The notes beneath the pieces are model-generated. The model saw only the letters and a list, made by a program, of their open reading frames with translations. It did not search any database and had not been told where the DNA came from. From positions 58,219,739-58,283,738 of the forward strand of contig CM068584.1 in NCBI GenBank assembly GCA_035048485.1: DNA of 64,000 bases. Direction: 5' to 3'. Shown piece after piece: positions 23,830-33,204 of this stretch (position 1 is the first letter of the stretch; every line of letters begins with the position of its first letter). The stretch comes from Pteria penguin (Eukaryota; Mollusca; Bivalvia; Pterioida; Pteriidae). A program made the position numbers and the translations under genes.

Positions 23830-24180
23830 CTAGCTTGGTTGATCTGATACACGCTTGAATACTGTCCCCAATATGTCACTATTAAATTGAACTATTCGGC
23901 TTTTCCCGTCCATTAGGCTTGAAAAATCACAAACGCTACAATAAAGGTACGACGTTTTAGGTAGATACTCATGTACAGTTTTGGAAATAGGAATAGCTCT
24001 CTCTGATTTAAGTGTTTGTAAATTTTCATTTGAATAATTAAAAAATTCTATAAGTCCAACTTTCCAGTATCCATCGAGGTGAAGAATAGGATCCAAATGC
24101 AAGTTAAAATCGTATAGTCTATTATCAGAATAAAACTCTGAACTATCACTAGATTTCAAAAATACATATTTTTCCATCAT
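23830..24180 (-). pseudogene. Polinton minor-capsid-like protein, N-terminal part
   Basis: The protein starts MMEKYVFLKSSDSSEFYSDN, followed by LYDFNLHL and LHLDGYWKVGLIEF. The pattern 'YVxLxSxxSxxxYxxNxxxxFxxxLxxxLxLxGxWxVxLxE' is one I know from Polinton-encoded minor capsid or penton-type proteins. A second conserved spot is SYLYCSVCDFSSLMDGK. At 116 codons it is much shorter than those proteins usually are, so the C-terminal half is missing. It overlaps the end of the integrase frame and precedes the protease. The alternative is that it is an independent short Polinton protein. Confidence 0.55.
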
Positions 24181-25313
24181 TCGGATTGAACGTTCACAAT
24201 GTCAGATTCCTTTACATATTCATTAAATTTACTAGGCCAATTCTCGAATTGTACAAGCCATTCTACTTTCCCATCTCGTTTCATCTTCTTGATTAATTTT
24301 TCTATCATCCATAAACTGTTTTCATCTTTTGAAACTTTCTGCAATTCGTTTTCGTAAAAGCTTCCTTCTATGTCTTCCCCGTTGAAATCCCTTACTTTAT
24401 ACATAGGAATTCCTTGTAAATGGAAACGATTTGATATCTTGAATACTTCACCTGTGAATTGTTGATGATAACCTCTGGTGAACACATGCTTTAGATGGGA
24501 TAGTCTAACATTTGATTAATTTTGAAATTATATTTCAGATAATTTTTCTTTGACTTCTTTTTGTTAGGTATTCTAGATTTTTTGGGTTTAGGTAAATACA
24601 TGAAAGCCCACATATCAGCCTCATTTTGCTTGTTTACATCCTTTGGAGATAGTCCATTGAGGCTTCTGTGTGAAGTAGAATTATAATTGCTTACGAGTTC
24701 AGATAAAATGTCTATATACCGATAGGTTCTCTTCTTTTGAAAATATCTAAATAATCCTCCTCGAATCGTACGAATCACTCTATCTGCAATGGCTGCTTTT
24801 GAATTCTGATTTGTGTAGAATATACGAACTCCAACTTCTTTCAAGTAATTCGTCAGTAAATTATTATTAAATTCTTTACCTCTGTAACTCCGTAGAGTTA
24901 CGCATTTGTTCCGGATTCAAATATCTGTTTGATCCCATGCAAATCGGCTTTTGCTGACTTGTCTTTTAATACTACTATTCTTAAATGTTTCGAAAAAGTG
25001 TCAATCAATATGAGTAAGTATTTTATACCATCATTTTGTTTCGATAGAATTTCTACATCCATGAGATCCATACTCCATTGACTATCTATACCAATGACTC
25101 GAATATTTGGCACTTTCTTGGGACGGCGTGCTTCTCTCTGCAACGTGTAAGAACCCGATTCTGAAGCCATTTTCGTATATAACTTCTGGTAAAAGAATAA
25201 CTCGAGTTGGATTTTAAAGCTCTGTATAGTTTTTCAGGAGTTGTATAAGCAGCCTCATTCTTTGGGTTGAAATAGTAACTTTCAAAAAAAGAATTCTTTT
25301 CCTCTTCAGACAT
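24177..25313 (-). pseudogene. Polinton retroviral-type integrase with chromodomain
   Basis: Four frames in order: an N-terminal helical region (SFFESYYFNPKNEAAY) and LYRALK at 25313-25170; the catalytic core start WSMDLMDVE with LLILIDTFSKHLR at 25170-24898; the core end (LKEVGVRIFYTNQNSKAAIAD) and VSNYNSTSHRSL at about 24900-24491; and a chromodomain at 24485-24177 (YKVRDFNGEDIEGSFYENEL, then EWLVQFENWPSKFNEYV). The first catalytic Asp (SMDLMD) is present. The place of the second Asp reads RSYRGKEF, with Tyr for the usual Asp. The third position reads AIADR, where relatives have Glu. With three frameshifts as well it is inactive. It lies next to the right terminal repeat, as in other Polintons. 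Confidence 0.9.
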
Positions 25314-25343
25314 TTCTTTTCTTAAAGAAGTGTATTATCCTCC

Positions 25344-25698
25344 ATGCTGTCGGACAATAAGCGTCGCCAAGCATCAGTAAGTAAAAATATTTCTGTAGAA
25401 GATTTCAGAGATGATATGTTCTGTTCACACGAAAGTTTTTCTTGTAAAATGTTAAAAATATCCTCATACGTTATTTGTATAAATGCTTCGTATCATTTTA
25501 GTATGAAGAAAATCCATTAGACATGGATGTTCAGATTGAGATGGATGATCTATTTCACATCCATAACATTTTTCAATTGCGATTAAAAAGATTTCACACC
25601 ACATTGCCTGGATACATTCTTTCAAAAAATGTCAAAATAAACGTGTTTGGTTGTCATATTGGGTTTCATCAACACATACAAATCTATGCGCTCTAGTA
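25344..25698 (+). other. Possible two-exon plus-strand gene divergent from the integrase
   Basis: An ATG frame MLSDNKRRQAS ends at donor TCA|GTAAGT (25377). An acceptor (tatcattttag) at 25500 opens YEENPLDMDVQIEMDDLFHI, which continues about 65 codons to a stop near 25698. Both junctions are in phase 0, which supports a real transcript. I do not recognise the protein. It lies between the integrase and the right terminal repeat, facing away from the integrase. Confidence 0.4.
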
Positions 25699-25834
25699 GT
25701 TCAGTTGCTTATAGTTTCGCAATATAAAGGTGATATATAAACCTGATACTTTTATTTAGCTTAATCATCCTTGAAGAATTGCAATCCTTTAGATAAGAAT
25801 GTCATTGAAAAAGTGTCATCAAGCTCATTTGATA

Positions 25835-26321
25835 TAAGATGGTAATATGATTCACTCACATTACATGAGCTTTCAATCAAAATGATGTGGGATGGTCTTA
25901 AATTAAAATGAATTTAGTGCCGTCCTATATAAACTAATAGGAGTTATGAAGTTCATTAACATATTTGTATTTAAGTCTATGGAGAAATGGGTGTAATCTA
26001 ATTTTATAATGAGTTTGGTGCCGTCCTATATAATCTAATAGGAGCTATCAAGTTCATTAACATATTTGTATGTAAGTCTATGAAGAAAGGGGTGTTGTTT
26101 AATTCTATATTAACTAATAGGGGCCATCCTATTCATTTACATATTTGTATGTAAATCTATGAAGGTAGGGGTGTGGTTTAACATTAAATGTGTGTTGTGC
26201 CATCCTATATAAACACATGGGAACCATCATACTCCTTTACATATTTGTATGAAAGTCAATGGAGGAAAATGGGCGTGGTATAATATTTAAAATGTGCTAG
26301 AATCAGCATTTTATTACTACT
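25835..26321 (-). repeat. Right terminal inverted repeat of Polinton A
   Basis: Reverse complement of 9713-10212 with some substitutions and small indels; the ~110-bp sub-units are again visible. The outer end ACTACT abuts element B directly. Confidence 0.88.
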
Positions 26322-26531
26322 CAAATCCAAAACGCTGGTTGAATCCTGACCGGTGAAAAACCGATCAAACAATATGTGCGTCCCGGTGACACATCCTGAA
26401 TACAACCCAGAGCCTTGCCACCTGCATCTTAAAACACCATCACCTTCACATACGGACCTTAGTTCTATACATGTAGATAGATTAAAAAGTGAAATGAGAA
26501 TGAACATCTTCAATCCGATTTCGTAAAACAT
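26322..26531 (-). pseudogene. Membrane-protein N-terminus, element B copy, truncated by element A
   Basis: Starts MSMFYEIGLKMFILISLFNL, a clear signal peptide, followed by CEGDGVLRCRWQGSGLYSG, ILFDRFF and SVLDL. It matches exon 1 of the gene at 12855-14300 in Cys spacing and in the GLYSG, FDRFF and VLDL blocks. Right after VLDL the frame enters the terminal repeat of element A. The signal peptide here supports secretion or surface location, which is unclear in the A copy. Confidence 0.6.
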
Positions 26532-26699
26532 GCTCATTTGCGTATTTTAATTTAATAAAAATCCTGATCCCGAAATTATACAATCTGACTGTAGAGATAC
26601 CTATACCTGTTATAAATTTCCATAGTATTGACTATTTTTCCCACAATACTATACTCCTTTGCGTCAATGACTGAAAGACCATTTATTAAATCGATAGAA

Positions 26700-26731
26700 C
26701 TATCGCAGGGGGGGGGGGGGGGGGGGGGGGT
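26700..26731 (+). repeat. Poly-G run
   Basis: An uninterrupted run of G (about 24 bases) near 26707-26730. It has no gene on either side. Confidence 0.9.
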
Positions 26732-26919
26732 ATTAAAAATTTATTTGTAGTCAACAACATATTATAAAATCGTATTGTTTAAAACACTTATTTGAGGTAC
26801 CCTTTTCTTTTACTTTATAAACAAATATTGGTGATGAACTTTTCATAAATATTGTGATGAAATTCTAAGGTAATCATCTGAATTATTGATTATTATATTG
26901 TTTCTCTGTCATCATGCAG

Positions 26920-27001
26920 GTGGAAGGTGAATGGATTGATCAGAAAATTAAAATTCAATATTCAAAGGCTTCCATCTTGTTTACGAAAGTTGAGTGTAAA
27001 T
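26920..27001 (+). other. Possible terminal exon in element B
   Basis: A strong acceptor (ctctgtcatcatgcag) opens a frame VEGEWIDQKIKIQYSKASIL and on to a stop at 26999-27001. It could be a small Polinton exon or chance. No donor partner was found upstream. Confidence 0.25.
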
Positions 27002-27595
27002 AGAGTGAAGTCGCTTAAAGGGCATTGTCCACTTAAACTGATACAGAACATATACCTTGTTTTCATTTTACTTTAATATAGTTATATAAACACATAAAAA
27101 ATAGAATGAACTGTAAATAGTGTGATGAAATTTTGAGACAGTCAATGGTATATATATTGACTACTTTACTACGATACTGAATGAACTGATCAATGGGAAA
27201 AATCATTTGTAGTCAACAAAATATTATTTTACAGTAGTCGAAAACTTGACACAGGTTTAAAATTGAACTTTACATTGAATCTTAATGTATGAAGTCGAAT
27301 AAAGGACAATATCCTGTATATAAGGATGGCATTATATTACACACAGTTGTGAATCTGCGAGTGAACGGGGGGATGGTGACAGAGGTCATACGATGAAAGC
27401 GTGATAATTTATGCAGTTAAGAATAGTTATTTACCATGTTGCAAGTCTGATATTTAGAACCTTGCTAACCTGGTTCTGAAACTTTTTTTCGCAGACGAGG
27501 TTAAGGAAAGGACAATCAACATTCTTGAACTTTTTGCTGTTTACCGATACATGTATAACAATATCTCATGTTTATATAAAGTTTTCACCTGATGA

Positions 27596-27640
27596 GCGCA
27601 TATATAAAGCACATTCAGTTCTTATAAGTTACCATTCGAC
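27596..27640 (+). promoter_or_regulatory. TATA-type core promoter of the element B acidic-tail gene
   Basis: 'gcatatataaagc' at about 27598-27611 is followed about 25-30 bp later by an initiator-like 'tcagttctt', and the ATG lies at 27647. A weaker counterpart (gtataaaa, about 15150) precedes the element A gene. Confidence 0.45.
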
Positions 27641-27646
27641 ATTGAA

Positions 27647-28361
27647 AATGGCAAACGCTAATGACTTTTCATATCACCACCATGACTTAGAAGAGAACGG
27701 AAGATTTTCTGTTCAATTTACATCGGAATCGAACTATTCGGTGACGGTTACCCATTCCAACGGGAAAAGCTGGTACCATTTCCAAGGTAAGCATCACTTT
27801 CTCCTTTTACCAACCTGTTTGGTTGTCTGCTTGACTGACTGTCCGTTCGTCCATCTGTCACGTTTCGCTTTTGATGGTACAACATGTATTCCTTGAATAC
27901 CTTGTTTAGCTAATCCTATCTTCATGTTTCATACTGCAGTGACTGATCCAGGGTAAAGGGGGGTTGTGGTGGTAGCTTTAACCCACCCACCCCTCTCATA
28001 GATATCAAAATCGAATTCGTAGTATATCCAGTACCCCCCCCCCCCCTTTTTATCTCCTATATCACCGGTTCCTATACTCATGTATGTTTTTCTTCTTCAG
28101 ATAACAAACATGGGAAGTCTACGAGTTTCCCACAATAAACGCAATAAAAAAATCGCCCTCCTACCGTATGTTATCATTTCTTACATGGATGTGGTTTGAA
28201 GGGTTGATCTTTTAATCAAGAAGAGAAACTCTACAATCTCATTGTTTTGTTTTAAAAGCAATTTTCCCACTTTCATTTCAGCCCATGAAAAGCGTTACCC
28301 CTAAAAACGTAGGAATTTGTTCGACGACGATGACGACATTAACATCATCTAAGTTAAAAGA
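27647..28361 (+). pseudogene. Acidic-tail protein gene, element B copy
   Basis: Exon 1 starts MANANDFSYHHHDLEENGRF and ends SWYHFQ at donor CAAG|GTAAGC (27786). Exon 2 (acceptor cttcttcag, 28101) begins DNKHGK in the same phase as DNRQGK of element A, then hits a stop after about ten codons. The last exon (after tttcatttcag, 28282) ends NLFDDDDDINII, with a frameshift before it. A TATA box in 'gcgcatatataaagc' (27598-27612) lies about 40 bp upstream of exon 1. The exon 1/2 junction and acidic end identify it as the counterpart of 15259-15951. The stop in exon 2 and the lost acidic exon 3 indicate decay. Confidence 0.5.
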
Positions 28362-28580
28362 CTGTTAATGTGTATTACAATTTACTTTATTCAATTTATA
28401 TAACCAGACAACATATATCTATATCTATACATATGATACAATTTCCCATTCCACGCTGTGAAGAGCTGTACCCCTTAGAAACATAGGAATTTGTTTGATG
28501 GTGATGACGACATTAATATCATCTAAATTAGAAGACTCTGAATGTGTATTTCAACTTAATTTATTCCATTTATATATTAC
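28270..28580 (+). repeat. Tandem duplication of the acidic-tail terminal exon
   Basis: The segment 'cataggaatttgtt(c/t)gatg...gatgacgacattaa(c/t)atcatctaa' and its 3' flank occur twice, about 175 bp apart (28290-28400 and 28465-28575). The second copy lacks a proper acceptor. Confidence 0.75.
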
Positions 28581-29657
28581 AACTCAAAATGAACTAATTA
28601 GACAACATATATTACCATTTGCAATCAAGTTTGCAGTTTCAGTATTGTTAGATCATGGGATGACACGCGGAGATTTTTGACATCTGACGGTTACCTGTTA
28701 CGAGAGGTTTTATCAGAACACCACATACAATTGGTTGATAATTGATAATCACAGAATACACAATGTTTGCAATGCAGCAATGATGGCATTTTTGTATTTT
28801 AAAAGCAACTCCGTTTTTGGGTGCAAATTTTAAGACTGTGTAATTTTATGTTGAAAATAATACTGCATGTACATTTGCATCACATTTTTATTTGATGGTT
28901 CATCTGTTGATTTGACCACTCGATAAAATGTGCGAGCAGGTGTGAAAACCTCTACATTCGATGATAAAAAAATCAAACAACACTGAAAGTTGAAACTGTA
29001 AACTTGATTGCAAATTTTCACGAGGTCCGTAAAGATAAAGGTATTTTTCCAGCCCAGCAGGTGTGAAATAATCTACACGCGGTGGTCAAAAATCTAACAA
29101 CACTGAAAGTTGAAACTGCAAACTTGATTGCAAATGGTAATATGATACAGCAGTTGCCAAGATAATTTCTAAGTAACATTCATCAAAGTACTGGATTATC
29201 TATATATATACATATTTGTATATGAATACATATCTATTTTGCACTTGGCTTTGCTCCCTGGCATCTCATTAATTTTGACAATTGTGTCAATATTTGTCAT
29301 TTTATTTACTCTTTAAAAGTTTGTTTAATTACACACATCTCCACAATTTTGTTTTGTGTGCAATACTCGGATTTGCTATCGAACCTGATTTTTCACATTG
29401 TTATCATAGATTTGAATAGTATATTAAATACGAAGTCCGTAAAGATAATGCTATTTTTCTAGCCCAGAAAGAATCTTGGGTAAAGTTTGGTGTAGAAATA
29501 ACTTAGACATCGAAAAAAACTTTCAGAAATGCCATGGAATAATTATCCAAATAAAGCAAACACATTATATTGATAGTTATTTTTATGACCTTGCATTAGA
29601 AGTATATTTAAAGTATATTGTTTTTTATCTTGTCTGTCTGTCGACTTCAATCTTCAA
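28581..29657. other. No gene; local duplications
   Basis: A segment of about 85 bp with 'aacaacactgaaagttgaaactg' is duplicated at about 28930-29015 and 29057-29145. The phrase 'gtccgtaaagataa' recurs at 29024 and 29431. Otherwise AT-rich. Confidence 0.55.
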
Positions 29658-29856
29658 ACTATTACTTTTGAACCGTAAGAAATAGAGACTTAATATTGGG
29701 TGTGCATACCGGTATGCGGTACTTCAACAATAACACCCTTTCAAATGACCTTGTAACCTTGACGGTAACCTTTGAGGTAAAAATAGTTTGTTCGGACTTT
29801 GTTGCCGGTGGGGAGGCATAATGTTTTACAAACGCATCTTGTTCATCGTGTTGTGG
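29658..29856 (+). repeat. Copy of the dispersed repeat also at 34.5 kb
   Basis: 'cttttgaaccgtaagaaat', 'gggtgtgcat', 'aatgaccttg' and 'ggggaggcataatgttttacaaacgcatcttgtt' parallel the repeat at 34518-34770 in the same order. Confidence 0.65.
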
Positions 29857-30047
29857 TATTGTTTTAATAAACATATTAACATTCATGATGGCGCCACATG
29901 TCGTCAATACCATAATAACTATTTATGAAACATTGACATTCATGATGGCGTCACCTCTCGTTAATACAATGATAAAAACAATACCATAATACTACATACA
30001 CATATGTATTGTTTTCATGGGTAACGGTAATAAATATTAGCATCACA

Positions 30048-30725
30048 TTATGAATCTGTGTTTATTCTATGATCTCCATAGGCATATGTTTCGATTCCCG
30101 ATGCTCTGATCCACCGTTTGTTATCGTATGGAGATAGGGTGATTTTGTTGATCGACTTCAAATATAAAACATGTTTGTCACTTCTTATACTCTCCATTTG
30201 ATGTCTCTCTATTTGCCTATTAAACAAACAGTCCAGATAATCTTGGTGTGTAATACATCGTTCCACAACCGTTTTTGACACTCTTTTTGCTTTCTGCACG
30301 TCTTTTCCGCTCCTTAATTCATAAGAATACATCCTTGAACGGATTCCACAAAAGGATACCACTGGTTCACCTATAAATAAATAAATAAAAATAACAATCA
30401 TAAATTTGTGTGTAGACATGATTAAAACAAAATGGTTTAAAAGAGTAAAACCTTACCGTTAGTTTCATCCTTCATCTTAGTACGACTTTCTTATTTTTTC
30501 CCTCCTCAAAAAGTGACCATCAGGATATCCAGATGTGTCATATAAATCTATGTCCTGTTCCATGCTTCTGTAAAGGTCTTTTATTCCTTCAAAAGAATAA
30601 AATAGGCTGTCGGTGTCCGTCATCAACAATTTAGCTGCTGATTTATGCCGTTTCCTGATGCAATTGTAGTGGAAATCGTACATGAACATCTTGTAAAAAT
30701 CAAGCGTTCTTGAAAGAGCAGACCT
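30048..30725 (-). pseudogene. polB: Polinton DNA polymerase B, 3' part, element B copy
   Basis: Two exons. The upstream one (about 30725-30457) holds YDFHYNCIRKRHKSAAKLL, then the catalytic motif MTDTDSLFYSF and DLYDTSGYPDGHF, with a frameshift before KMKDETN-like residues. An 86-bp intron (30371-30456) with GT and AG ends follows. The last exon (30370-30048) carries GIRSRMYSYELRS, KTVVERCITHQDYLDCLF, NKITLSPYDNKRW and TYAYGDHR, matching the end of the element A polymerase. The catalytic DTDS that is deleted in A is kept here. Everything upstream of the palm C motif is missing. Confidence 0.88.
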
Positions 30726-31738
30726 CATCGTACACTGCTCCGTGTCAGAATACCTACACTCCCTAATATTTACTGTCATTATGCTATAACATTTTGACGG
30801 CAAAGTCAGGTGGCGATCCTCAACAAGTAACGCAATGGACGTATGTAATAACTGAAAGTATTCTATCAGTTTCCTTACGTTGTTTCCATATGTTGTTACC
30901 CCAATCTTTTTGTGTGTTCATGCTATGGTCACCCCAGTTTGCGACCTTATTATGTTAACTGCCCTATAAGCATTTTTAATATACTCAAACAGCAGGTGTT
31001 ACTGACACTTTGAGGCAGAACACATGTTTTATAAGGTAAAACTACCCGTTTCTTAAATAACAAAGAGAGGGTCTTAAAGGGAATTCAGTGATTCAATATT
31101 ATGGCAGCAGGTTATATATACAGTAAATGGATAAAGATCATTCGTATTACTGATAAACTCTTTAATCTATAACAGTTGACACAATATTTCCATTATTATA
31201 TCTACAATTAACGGGATCGAGGATGTATTTTATTATCTCCTGTAAGTAGCCTTTGACCTCTATCCATAGCGACACCGGAATACGTTTGCATCAACCCAAA
31301 ATGTTACAGCGTGTAGATTTTCTTATTACATGGTTGATGTATGTCACCGATTCTCTAAGATAATGTAGTGGATTTAAAGATCAGAGTAAGAAGAGAGCTA
31401 TATCGACGTATCTAAGGAATCACGGGGAAACAACATCAAACAATATCAAATATATACAGAGAAAGGATTATAATGCATAGGTAGACGTGTCCCTCCTAGT
31501 AAGTAGCACTGCACGAAACATCACCTTTTCATCAAATTAAGTAAATCACTCTAAGTCTAAGGAGTATCTACTTAATGCATAGCTCTGTCCTTAGATAGAT
31601 TCTTTGGTTCAGTTCTCGGTCATTTTAGTTTCAACACTGCTCTTCATATTTTATATATTTTGTGTATTTTTCATACTTATGCTCTGGAAAAAATTTAACA
31701 CAAAAACTATAAGAGATATCAATATGAAACTTTATTGG
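30726..31738. other. No gene seen
   Basis: AT-rich with only short frames and no recognisable motif. Confidence 0.55.
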
Positions 31739-31812
31739 TTGATGGATCGAACCTGGGACCTTCCGGTCTTAAGCCAAGGTTAACGCTCTTCCTCTGAGCT
31801 ACGGGTCCTATT
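31739..31812 (-). tRNA. tRNA-derived sequence, probably pseudogene
   Basis: On minus: 'ggacccgtagctcagaggaa', then 'gagcg', an anticodon-arm-like segment and the T-arm 'ggttcgatcc'. A and B boxes are good. The 3' end does not pair with the GGACCCG 5' end, so an intact tRNA is unlikely. Confidence 0.4.
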
Positions 31813-31946
31813 TTATGTATTTTATCAAATATCTAGAGAACAAATCATTTTGACACATTACTCTATTCTGTGAATTTTACTACAATTGTTAAATTGTAAT
31901 ACCAGTACATGTGAATATATTTAAAATGATTTTTTTCTTCGGTTTC

Positions 31947-32654
31947 AGCTGTGGACAACCACTCCGTAGCCACCACATCAATTTCAAACATGTCACAACC
32001 TGGTTCTTCAAGCAAAAGCACCACAGGTCTATTCGACAAAACGCAGACACTGGCATTAATAGCCATGTATTCAGAAAGGAAGGACAAGTATGAGGATCCA
32101 AAATTAAAGAATAAAGGTTTATGGGAGAAAATAACCTTGCAGATGAATACGCTTTGTCACACTGGGTTCAGCCCTCAGCAAGTCGAGGGGAGATGGAAAA
32201 CCATTGTCGCAAGTTACAAAAGATGCAAAATTCACCAAAGTAAAACTGGAAAGGGGAGGAAAATTTTTGAATTTGAGGCAGAACTAGACGACATCCTAGG
32301 AGACCGCCATGATGTGAAACCAGTATGCATATTAGAACCTGGAACTGAACACGCCAAGAAAACCGACCCAGAACCGTTAGAGGAAGGGGATGCAAATTCC
32401 TCTAGATCATCATCATCCACACCAACACCCATCGAAGAAGATGAGAGTGAAGGTGAGAATAAAATACCCACAAAAAAAAAAAAAAAAGAAAAACCAACAC
32501 ATCTGCAAGTTCACAGATTTTGAAGTTTTTGAATGACTCTTCTGAAAAAGAAGAAAAGAAAAATGAAGAGAGGTTAACTGCCATGCAAAAAATGCATGAC
32601 GAGAAAATGAACATATTCAAAAGCCTAATTGATGTCATGAAAGAAAAAAAGTAA
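31947..32654 (+). pseudogene. Myb/SANT-like DNA-binding protein, probable Harbinger partner gene
   Basis: An acceptor (ttcggtttcag) opens the frame. A trihelix/Myb-type domain spans about residues 25-115: TQTLALIAMYSERKDKY, GLWEKITLQMN, then QQVEGRWKTIVASYKRCK and SKTGKGRK. A Ser/Thr/Asp/Glu-rich region and a lysine patch follow. A 16-A run at about 32472-32487 shifts the frame: the first frame stops at 32523, while the second continues with an acidic/basic helix (EERLTAMQKMHDEKMNIFKS) to a stop at 32652-32654. Proteins of this build accompany Harbinger transposases and help them bind DNA. The transposase is 3 kb away on minus. If the A run is a sequencing or slippage variant, the gene could be intact. 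Confidence 0.6.
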
Positions 32655-33000
32655 TTTCTTACAGTAGCCTAGATCCACTTAGTTCATGACTTCGATTTTG
32701 TAATTTCTGCATTGAGAGAAAAACTACAATTTTCACAGAATTTTAACTTGCATGTTGTATCAAAAATGTAAGGTATGTCCGTCTGTCTGTCATGCTTTGC
32801 TTTTGCTAGCACCACATATGTTTTTCATGGAATAGGACAATCATTATGCTTTGAATTATAAGTAAATGAGTACTAAATTACATATAAGTTTCATATTTAG
32901 ATTGAAGGTACATGAATTTACGTAGAAATGCCAAAAATGGACTCACAAACTATGTTGATTGCAGTATGGGAAAGGATGTAATCTATTTATGACAATATAC

Positions 33001-33169
33001 TATTTGCCGGTTTTGGTAAATGACAATTTTTTTTTTCCAGGCAAGTGCGTTTTGACGTTTTTCATAGTGACATCATAACGCATGACATAAATGTTATGAT
33101 GTCACTATGAAAAACATCAAAACGCACTTGCCCGGACAAATAGATGTCATTTATCAAAACTGGCAAATA
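33001..33169. mobile_element. MITE-like palindrome, 169 bp
   Basis: The two halves are nearly perfect inverted copies: 'tatttgccggttttggtaaa' at the left end against 'tttatcaaaactggcaaata' at the right, and in the centre 'gcaagtgcgttttga(c/t)g', 'tttttcatagtgacatcata' and its complement. No coding capacity. It lies 36 bp upstream of the F-box exon acceptor. Confidence 0.85.
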
Positions 33170-33204
33170 ATCTATTCATAGATGTGTATGCAATTTTCTT
33201 TCAG

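Larger units (their letters stand above)
9713..26321 (-). mobile_element. Polinton/Maverick element A, 16.6 kb, degraded
   Basis: Both ends begin AGTAGTAATAAAATGC read inward, and inverted repeats of about 0.5 kb follow (9713-10212, 25835-26321). Size, 5'-AG terminus and gene set fit Polintons: retroviral-type integrase with chromodomain, capsid-like protein, cysteine protease, FtsK/HerA ATPase and protein-primed-type DNA polymerase B, all on minus. A plus-strand acidic-tail gene and a minus-strand membrane-protein gene lie in the polB-to-left-end interval. I did not find a major capsid protein. The expected 6-bp target duplication is absent (AACATT on the left, CAAATC on the right), so one flank has been rearranged. 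Frameshifts in nearly all genes, a SINE in polB and missing catalytic residues show it is dead. Confidence 0.9.
26322..30725 (-). mobile_element. Polinton element B, truncated, colinear with part of A
   Basis: It contains, in the same order and orientation as A: the membrane-protein exon 1 (minus), the acidic-tail gene (plus) and the polB 3' part (minus). Its left side stops exactly where A's terminal repeat begins, in the middle of the membrane-protein domain just after VLDL. On the right polB stops being recognisable at about 30725, so the rest of the element is gone. B is therefore older than or contemporary with A, and A lies across it. Confidence 0.75.

Noticed and set aside
9713..26321. 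Complete integrated virus or endogenous adenovirus-like genome
   Set aside because: Integrase, TIRs and polB type identify a Polinton; genes are frameshifted and no adenovirus structural gene was seen.
31739..31812. Functional tRNA gene
   Set aside because: Acceptor stem does not pair at the 3' end; kept only as a tRNA-derived sequence.
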